A stretch of DNA of 64,000 bases from Glaciimonas soli (GTDB taxonomy: Bacteria > Pseudomonadota > Gammaproteobacteria > Burkholderiales > Burkholderiaceae_D): contig NZ_WINI01000001.1 in NCBI RefSeq assembly GCF_009497155.1, forward strand, positions 744,001 through 808,000, in the 5' to 3' direction. The translations under genes were made by a program, and so were the position numbers. How positions within the stretch are numbered: the stretch's first letter is position 1; every line of letters starts with the position of its first letter. Shown in pieces: positions 63,350 to 64,000 of this stretch. The notes beneath the pieces were generated by a model. The model made no database searches, was not told where the DNA came from, and saw nothing but the letters and a program-made list of their open reading frames with translations.

Positions 63350-64000
63350 ATGAACCAACTAGATCAACTCAAACAATTCACGACCATCGTTGCCGATACC
63401 GGAGATTTTCAAACGATAAAAGCCTATGCACCACGTGATGCCACTACTAATCCATCGCTCATATTAAAAGCGGTGCAAAAGCCGGAGTATGCGCCACTGC
63501 TGGCACAAGCCGTGAAAGAGCACGCGACATTGGCGACTGGTGACATTATCGACCGTTTGTTGGTGCTGTTTGGTCTGGAAATTCTGAAACTGATCCCAGG
63601 TCGCGTATCGACTGAAACTGATGCGCGACTGTCTTTTGACACCACCGGCACTGTAGAAAAAGGCCGTGCATTGATCAAGCTCTACGAAGCTGCAGGCATC
63701 TCTCGTGAGCGCATATTGATCAAAATTGCTTCAACCTGGGAAGGTATTCGCGCTGCAGAAATTTTGGAAAAAGAAGGCATACGCTGCAATTTGACGTTGT
63801 TGTTTTCGCTTCCCCAAGCGATTGCCTGCGCAGAGGCGAAAGTGCAATTGATTTCACCATTCGTTGGTCGAATTTATGACTGGTATAAAAAATCTACTGG
63901 CATCGACTACACCGGCGCCGATGACCCAGGTGTGCAGTCCGTCAAGCAAATTTACACCTATTTCCGCAAGTTTGGCTATGCCACGGAAGTAATGGGTGCC
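63350..64000 (+). CDS. tal: Transaldolase (3-prime end outside window)
   Basis: The first 217 residues of a transaldolase of about 315 residues; the frame runs off the window without a stop. Catalytic residues are present: Asp16 (VADTGDF), Glu89 ([12 protein letters not shown]) and the Schiff-base Lys125 ([13 protein letters not shown]), as in TalB. It links the pentose phosphate pathway to glycolysis and would take the pentose phosphates made by xylA/xylB in this window. ATG 63350 follows 182 bases after tRNA-Pro; no strong ribosome site is seen. Confidence 0.92.
   Translation, partial: MNQLDQLKQFTTIVADTGDFQTIKAYAPRDATTNPSLILKAVQKPEYAPLLAQAVKEHATLATGDIIDRLLVLFGLEILKLIPGRVSTETDARLSFDTTGTVEKGRALIKLYEAAGISRERILIKIASTWEGIRAAEILEKEGIRCNLTLLFSLPQAIACAEAKVQLISPFVGRIYDWYKKSTGIDYTGADDPGVQSVKQIYTYFRKFGYATEVMGA

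Noticed and set aside
1-64000. CRISPR arrays, prophage genes, complete insertion sequences, rRNA
   Set aside because: No regularly spaced repeats, no transposase or phage structural proteins among the translated frames, no rRNA-like sequence.

Overview
The window looks like a chromosomal segment of a betaproteobacterium in the Burkholderiales, most likely near Oxalobacteraceae (Herminiimonas, Undibacterium or Glaciimonas-like). This is an inference from the overall flavour of the proteins, the FimT-PilV-PilW-PilX-PilY1-PilE minor pilin operon and the moderate GC content; no rRNA or named marker fixes the genus. Nothing resembling a prophage, plasmid backbone, complete IS or CRISPR array was seen.

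Layout. 0-4.1 kb: a YcaQ-type DNA glycosylase, a class C beta-lactamase, and a PACE efflux pump divergent from a LysR regulator. 4.1-8.7 kb: a Zrg-like (DUF2796) periplasmic protein with a LolD/FtsX-type ABC pair, a double hot-dog protein, a DUF3299 protein and a small Cys-rich GDCCVxC protein, with a striking pair of palindromic repeats in the divergent promoter. 8.9-12.6 kb: a glucose-binding-like periplasmic protein followed by an OmpR-type response regulator and a sensor kinase. 12.7-21.3 kb: a two-armed locus in which TetR-photolyase diverges from a seven-gene lipid-modification operon (FAD oxidoreductase, DUF1365, cyclopropane fatty acid synthase-like methyltransferase, chalcone-isomerase-like protein, GPH-type MFS, SDR, NTF2-like), with a perfect TACCAATTGGTA palindrome between them.

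21.6-29.4 kb: an amino-sugar (N-acetylglucosamine-type) ABC importer followed by kinase, deacetylase (NagA) and SIS-type deaminase (NagB-II), then SlyX. 29.4-32.7 kb: small unknowns, an MFS transporter, DsrE and DUF1304 proteins. 33-36.3 kb: MetNIQ methionine importer and a solitary ClpP-like peptidase. 37.4-46.7 kb: a complete xylose cassette (xylA-xylB-xylF-xylG-xylH facing xylR-galM). The met/clpP and xyl blocks look richer in GC than their surroundings.

46.8-56 kb: housekeeping and assorted genes (tRNA-Val, dnaQ, rnhA, a methyltransferase divergent from gloB with overlapping start codons, ribA, trpS, a site-2 protease, a YciO/Sua5 protein, htpX). 56-62.7 kb: the minor pilin operon, whose PilY1 carries an N-terminal L-type-lectin-like domain in place of a von Willebrand A domain. 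63-64 kb: tRNA-Pro and the start of transaldolase, cut by the window edge.

The most interesting candidates are the lectin-PilY1 adhesin, the TetR/photolyase/lipid-modification locus with its visible operator, the 42-bp-spaced operator pair in the Zrg-like region, and several inverted-repeat elements that look like MITEs.
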